The translations under genes were made by a program, and so were the position numbers. 64,000 nt of DNA, from assembly GCA_964019055.1 (NCBI GenBank), contig OZ025206.1:24144578-24208577 (forward strand), given 5' to 3'. The notes under the pieces were generated by a model. That model did no database searches. It saw only the letters and a list, made by a program, of their open reading frames with translations, and had not been told where the DNA came from. Position 1 is the first letter of the stretch; each line of letters opens with the position of its first letter. This DNA is from Anthopleura xanthogrammica. Taxonomy: Eukaryota; Cnidaria; Anthozoa; Actiniaria; Actiniidae. Positions 58,695-64,000 of the stretch are shown in pieces.

Positions 58695-60669
58695 CTTTAG
58701 ATTTTGAGTTAAAGTAGAATAATTTGAACTTCAATTTACAAACAGTTTGAAGGTATGGTACGTTTTTCAGTACAAGTCACAAGCTTATTCGAGGTCAGCC
58801 ATTATGCTTCCAAATTCGTCCTTGAAAAACGACGATCATGTTGCCCAACGAAGAGAGAATAAACTTCATGATAAACTAAACATCTTTACCTCCATATTTC
58901 TCTTGAAAACGTTTATCAAACAAGCTGGAACTTTTGCTAAAGTTCCATGTCTTCATAAACGTAGTGCAAGACATAAATTAACTAGGCGTTCTTAGTAAGG
59001 TTTGATCAAAGTCGCAGGTAGACTGGTGTCTAGTTTCCATTCGAAATTTTAAAGGCTTCCACCGGCCTCCACCTGGGCTTTTGCTTTCAGTTTACCTAAA
59101 AAGCTGGAGGACTCTGGGCTCGAGATTTCATGAGAACTACTTGTTAGTTCTTCTAAAGAAAACATGTTCTTTTGTTCTTCAGTATTAGTTCGATATAAAA
59201 TACAAAATGTAACTTAGATATAGTTGCAAAGTGGATGGCACTGCAGAAGATGATAATTAATTATTTACAACAGGTTTGTTATTACCTTCAGTGGTGTAAG
59301 GACTGTGAAAGACTTCCAAAAATAGAGTGGCTAGCTCGCAAATACTAACGCGCGCGAGAATATTTCCTCAAAATCCATCGATCTTAGACGTCCAGAGAAC
59401 AAATTTAGTGTCAAAAAATTCTGCCCTTGCCTTCCCCCTTTTACAGTGCGAATCGAAAAACCGTGGGCACCTAGAAATATTCCAGGAATGTTCTATTGTT
59501 CTTTGGCCAATCAGAAATGACTCCTTAACCACAAGATGATGGAAAGATAACAATAACGCTTCTGATTGGTTAAGAAACATTCTTGAAATATTTCTAGGTG
59601 CCCACGGTTTTTCGATTCGCACTGTAAGACTGAAAGATAGTCAGAGAACGTAACTTAAAGACCTCTTGAATTGTAAACATTTGTCGAGTTGAACTACTTG
59701 GTCTTGTAGGTCTTTGATTTTTTCCCCGTTTTTTTGCAGTGCATCTAAGACATGCAGGCAGGAATGACTCTTTATACAAAAGGATTACCTCCAAGATCAT
59801 CGTCTCTTCTACTGGAGACATATCATGGCTATCTCCAGCCATCTTCACCACAATAGTGCAGGAATATGGTGCACGAACTTTACTGAATTGTTCCGTTTTT
59901 TGGTTACGACACAGGTATCCCAAGCTGGGTTTCTGTGGTATCATATCAGACTTATAAGGCAATGTATGGCGATCCTTAGAAAAAAATTAAAATTCAATAA
60001 ATCATACAAATAAATGTTCTAACTTATGTCTCGTGTTTTTCTTGGAGTCTCTGTGAAGTTTCAGGTCATTTACATCAATATTGAGCGAGTATCGTGGTGG
60101 AGTATCTCTCATACTAAAAAAATTAGTTACTGCTTACTACCGAAATCGAGTGACTGTGCGAGCGAGTGTCCTTCGTGATAACCGTCATGCTGTCTTTAAG
60201 CATGTATAGGCCGCAGAAACTCCTGACTGGATGGCAAGTGTACGTTTGCCATCCAACACTTTTTTCATACAAAACCATATAAAATATTCGGTTTTATATT
60301 TAATCTCATTTCTCTCTTGTTATGAGCACAAACTCTGCCTTCCTACTAATGGCAAGGTGCTCTTTTCATTTCTGTTGTTCATTTTGACACAGTTGCTCGT
60401 CTTAAGAGGGTAGGGTCACGTGTTCTGTTAGTGCAAGTCATCTATCTATAATTAATGGCTATGGCACAAGGAGCCCACAGCCAATGGTACCAGTGTTTAA
60501 AATAAAATCTATCATGCGTAAAATCTCGTGCTCCTGCACGAGCTCGGCGGCGTTTCCGGATTGGTTGAAGTTCAAGTCTGAATATATTATCAGCTGCTTA
60601 CATTCGACTTTCTCTGCATCTATAATAACTTTCTTTGCATCTATATTAAGCTTTCTCTCCATAATTTTA
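58695..60669. other. No convincing gene; promoter side of the Ubl/ARM-like gene, then repeats
   Basis: The segment starts with the 5' flank of the minus-strand gene. It holds the MITE at 59441-59627 and, near 59911-59944, a stretch (CAGGTATCCCAAGCTGGGTT) repeated at about 62085-62120, so that region is dispersed repeat rather than host coding sequence. Confidence 0.5.
59441..59627. mobile_element. MITE with TTACAGTGCGAATCGAAAAA ends
   Basis: About 40-base nearly perfect inverted ends (TTACAGTGCGAATCGAAAAA continuing into CCGTGGGCACCTAGAAATAT) around a diverged centre. Confidence 0.8.
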
Positions 60670-60812
60670 TTCTATTCCCTGTGCAGATGCCGTAATTTTA
60701 CGGAAGAACAACAGCGTGCTATCGACCAAGCTTGTCAGGGGCATAATATGTCAGTTATAGGGAAAGCCGGAGTTGGAAAGAGCTTTCTTCTCTCTTGCAT
60801 TTACAAGAGATG
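60670..60812 (+). pseudogene. PIF1-like helicase fragment, interrupted by the Penelope insertion
   Basis: Encodes FTEEQQRAIDQACQGHN then SVIGKAGVGKSFLL, a Walker A loop of PIF1-type helicases. The Penelope-like element cuts it within CIYK. After the second copy of the duplicated target (61439) the frame soon meets a stop. Only the first helicase motif is present. It could derive from a Helitron or from a host PIF1-family gene copy. Confidence 0.6.
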
Positions 60813-61425
60813 ATAACTAGCGGTAAGCTAGTGTGGGCTGCGTCGGTGTTTCTAATGAAACAGTTGTGATAAAAAGGTAAATTTCACACCGTAAAAAATA
60901 AGAAAGATCACTTACTGACGTTTCGGACGCTAGTCCTTCGTCGGAGTAAAAGAGAGAATAAGAGTGGAAGGTAGTGTATATATGGTAATGATGGAAAATA
61001 GATAACCAATGAGAGCAAGGTAGGCAAGGTTACAAGAAAAAACAATAAAAAGACAAAAGAATAGATTAATTAAAAGCGAAGCGTTCATTCATCCCATTGG
61101 GATTATGAGTACCCAATAGGTGAATGAGCCGCATCTCTTTGGTTTTGCGACAATCATTGTTGCCGCTAACCAAAGACAAACCGAAAACAATAAAGTCGGA
61201 AAGCGAATGATTAGGCAAATTGAAATGGCGGGAAACTGGTTTAGTTTGATCGTTCTTACGATATTTTTTATCTTTATGATATTCGCAAGAACGATATATA
61301 TACCATATATACACTACCTTCCACTCTTATTCTCTCTTTGACTCCGACGAAGGACTAGCGTCCGAAACGTCAGTAAGTGATCTTTCTTATTTTTTACGGT
61401 GTAAAATTTACCTTTTTATCACAAC
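60810..61425. mobile_element. Truncated Penelope-like element with inverted terminal repeats
   Basis: The ends match the foldback at 7117-7353. A 14-base direct duplication TGCATTTACAAGAG flanks it (60796-60809 and 61426-61439). Between the repeats the minus strand encodes the end of a Penelope GIY-YIG-side protein (see 61066-61314). It inserted into a PIF1-like helicase fragment. Confidence 0.75.
61066..61314 (-). pseudogene. C-terminal remnant of a Penelope-like polyprotein
   Basis: About 80 residues with PVSRHFNLPNHSLSDFIVFG, SGNNDCRKTKEMRLIHLLGT and the ending NPNGMNERFAFN, the typical tail of the GIY-YIG endonuclease part of Penelope-like retroelements. The reverse transcriptase and the front of the endonuclease are absent, so it is 5'-truncated and dead. 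Confidence 0.8.
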
Positions 61426-61628
61426 TGCATTTACAAGAGTTTATTCTAGAATGTACTCTCTGGCAGCCCGGCAAAATCTTTCTTATAACTCTCCCTATTT
61501 CTTCAACAGACAAGCGATTCTCGTTATCCGAAAATAATTCTTACTCGTACTTATTTCGTACGACTTTCACACACATAAATGACCCAGGCACTTGGGAGTA
61601 ATTCTTGATAAGCCCATAGTTAAGTAAT

Positions 61629-61729
61629 ATATACAATATGAGTGGCCGTGTTGTATCGGATATACAACCACGAGCCGAAGGCGAGTGATTGTATATCTGA
61701 TACAACACGGCCACTCATATTGTATATTT
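61629..61729. repeat. Near-perfect palindrome, about 100 bases
   Basis: ATATACAATATGAGTGGCCG and GTGTTGTATC pair with GATACAACAC and CGGCCACTCATATTGTATAT around a 35-base centre. A second, shorter palindrome (TCTTTATATAAAGACACACG type) is at 62031-62072. Confidence 0.75.
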
Positions 61730-62254
61730 CTTATGAAACGTCTAGGTGTATACATTCATGTTCTACTAAATTTTTTAAGATAAAATTGAATTTGGCTGAG
61801 AAAATTGGAGTTACAGTTTATGCAAATCAGGACGATTTTGTATCAGATATACAACCTCCTCCAGGGACCATGATTTCTATTGTCTTTTACTTATTAATTA
61901 TTCCTGAGTTTTATAATAGTCTTTCAAAAACTCATAAATAATTCATAAGCCTTTGGTCCAATTTGGGCCGCCTTACCCGTCACGTGCATGGACCTTTATA
62001 CTCGATAAAGTCATCTTCATTAGTATTTAAGTGATCTTTATATAAAGACACACGTGTGTCTTTATATAAAGAATACTAATGAGGACACAGGTAGCCCAAG
62101 CTTGGTTTCTGTGGTGTCATATTATAAGAAAATGTATGGGGAACTATAAAAAACCTCAATAAAATCATCAAAATGTGAAATAAAGTAAAGAAATCTTAGC
62201 TGACCTTTGAGAAGTTATACCTCTATCGCCCTGCCTGGTTAGAATTTGGATTAA

Positions 62255-63028
62255 GGTAATGCGATCGCGCATTTTTTTCCCATGAATTTTTTTGAAATTT
62301 GGCACAAATATTCCTTTTGAGCTGTAGTGTGAAAATATGAAATAAAAAATGGGGGTACCCGGATCCGTTCGGAAGATATAATTTTTCAAAGACAATGCTT
62401 GCGGCCGTGTTTTCGGGGAAAATAAGACAAAGTAAACTAGAAGCTATCGTAGTCCATATGGCTTGAAGAAGTAGCATAAACGATTTCAAATGATACATAC
62501 CTTAACACATTATGATTAAAACCCCAAAATTGTTCATTTTATTGTGTTCAGAATGAGTTCTCGATGTTTAAATGTCCAAAACAGTACATTTTGACTGTAC
62601 TTTACGATCCGAATTTCCGGACATTTTCGCGATTTACTCAAAACTTAGTCTTCATTTCTTAAACCTTCATTTTTGGATATGTTGTAGCTTTAGTAAACTT
62701 GGACTCACAGTGAAAAAATCAGGGTAGGTCACCGAGCAAGATTTTTAGATATTTCACGTTGAACGTGGAGAAAGGTCAAAATGTCTTATCCGCCATAGTT
62801 GAAAGACCTTGGCCACAGGAAACCCAATCACGAAAAAGTACTTTGAAAATTAACACTTCGTGAAATTACTAAAAATTTAGTCGAATTACCTGCCTTCATT
62901 TTTTGATATATTGTAGCCTAAGTTGTTCTGGACTCACAGTAGAAAAATCAGGGTAGGTAACCGTGTAAAATGTTTAGATATTCAATAAAGCGCAGGAAAG
63001 ATGCGCACGAATGCACGATCGCATTACC
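62255..63028. mobile_element. Non-autonomous element with TTAA target duplication
   Basis: Ends GGTAATGCGATCG and CGATCGCATTACC are exact inverted repeats flanked by TTAA (62251-62254 and 63029-63032), as in piggyBac-type insertions. Inside, GGACTCACAGTGAAAAAATC and AGGGTAGGTCACCG recur as a direct repeat about 235 bases further on (62700 and 62931). No protein is encoded. Confidence 0.65.
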
Positions 63029-63032
63029 TTAA

Positions 63033-63565
63033 GCCAGTGTTAGCAGAAGAGAAGGTAGGTCACTCGGGATCCCAACAGCAACCCATCACGAGTTTCAACT
63101 CCTTATAAGTCTTCTAATTCCTGTTCGATCGCCATAATTTCTTCATATCCCCTTTCTCACATCCCTATAGAGCTCAGAAATCCAACTTAGAGGCTAGTAT
63201 ATTTTTGTAAAAATTAAAGCTATCTACCTAGGCTAGCCCTCGTGGTTATTGTAGACAGCTTGTACCTTGTATTTAAGTCTCTAATTATACTTGTAATTCT
63301 TTTTTATTTAATTATTGGTACTTAATAAACGATTATTGTTGTTGTTGTTGTTTTGAGCCATGAAATTTGCCCGTATTTAGTCACTACCTCGCTTGTGTTG
63401 ACCCGTGGACCGGGCTCACTGTACACGGTTTCAACGGCTTTCCTTCGGCAACCGACCCGAGAGCATGACGGAGGTCTTCGTATGCTCTTCGTCGAACTGC
63501 GACGTCACATAGTCTTGTTTGATTTTTAAAACTATTTTAACAGTAACAAACTTCAAAAGTTCTAA
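63033..63565. other. No gene recognised
   Basis: Unique-looking sequence with a short GTT microsatellite near 63332-63352 (TTGTTGTTGTTGTTG) preceded by ACTTAATAAACGATTATTG, a pattern typical of the 3' end of a non-LTR or SINE element. Nothing else was identified. Confidence 0.4.
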
Positions 63566-63900
63566 AGCTAATTTACGTCACGCGTGACCAGTAAATCCGA
63601 GACTTCGAATGTAGTTTTCAAGACTTCAGATCAACGGCTCCGATATTAAAAAAAAAAATCAGTTAAAAATTGGATTTTGTACCCGCTATCATGAATGATT
63701 GTGAAATAATTACCAAAAGAATTCACTTGCCAACCACATCGCTAAGTATCAGCTTCATAATATTTATTTTAAAAATATAAATATTTTGAGTTGCCAGAGT
63801 TTTGATCGCAGTTGGCGCCGAGATTTGGAATTTCAAACGAAGCCGCCGAAACTCCAATAAAAACATTAGAGTTACTGGTCACGCGTGACGTAATTTAGCT
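63566..63900. mobile_element. MITE with TTACGTCACGCGTGACCAGT ends
   Basis: AGCTAATTTACGTCACGCGT at the left pairs with ACGCGTGACGTAATTTAGCT at the right. The 280-base centre is AT-rich and non-coding. Confidence 0.75.
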
Positions 63901-64000
63901 GTAACAGCAAATCATTCTCTGCGGACCGGAGGAAAGTGCAAAATTTAACACTACGTGAATGTTAAATTCCCCGCCCTATCTCACTATTCTCATATAGTGA

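Noticed and set aside
59594..59962. 122-codon minus-strand frame as a host gene
   Set aside because: No family recognised, it overlaps the edge of a MITE, and part of its sequence recurs near 62085-62120, so it looks like dispersed repeat.

Overview
The window is animal nuclear DNA, most likely from a cnidarian and probably an anthozoan such as a stony coral. The evidence is spliced genes with GT-AG introns, single-copy genes of animal type (LCMT2/TYW4, LANCL, INPP1, RETSAT, TOMM7, RSPH1, ATG9), AT-rich introns, and a heavy load of short inverted-repeat elements (MITEs), tRNA-derived SINEs, Penelope-like and PIF/Harbinger elements. The species assignment is inference. Nothing prokaryotic or viral was seen.

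Layout. 352-6857 (+): last eight exons of a TYW4/LCMT2-like kelch protein, with an intronless GT31 glycosyltransferase on the opposite strand inside one intron (3039-4064). 8247-13878 (-): complete nine-exon LanC-like gene. 14761-18614 (+): complete three-exon INPP1, head-to-head with LANCL. 19984-21336 (+): intronless SPRY plus arginine-type ADP-ribosyltransferase fusion. 22169-25985 (-): complete five-exon RETSAT. 26178-32509 (+): the 55-codon TOMM7 gene, whose first intron holds a complete 4.7-kb PIF/Harbinger transposon (26535-31254, TTA target duplication) with transposase and MADF/Myb-like accessory gene. 33013-34708 (-): RSPH1. 35791-51454 (+): complete 24-exon ATG9, including an AT-AC U12-type intron. 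54695-58694 (-): a four-exon ubiquitin-like plus probable armadillo-type protein of unknown role. 58695-64000: no convincing host gene; it holds MITEs, a PIF1-helicase-like scrap split by a Penelope-like element, and a TTAA-flanked element.

The genes are unrelated housekeeping functions (tRNA modification, glutathione/LanC chemistry, inositol phosphate turnover, retinoid reduction, mitochondrial import, cilium, autophagy) and do not form one pathway. Two gene pairs are head-to-head: LANCL/INPP1 about 0.9 kb apart, and RETSAT/TOMM7 192 bp apart, the latter short enough for a shared promoter.

The main points for a second look are the SPRY-ART fusion, the AT-AC intron of ATG9, TOMM7 split by an apparently intact Harbinger element, Penelope-derived foldbacks with a hammerhead-like core, and several minisatellites that appear to have grown out of transposon ends or SINE pieces. 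Exon borders were read by eye from splice signals, reading phase and remembered family sequence; no alignment was run.
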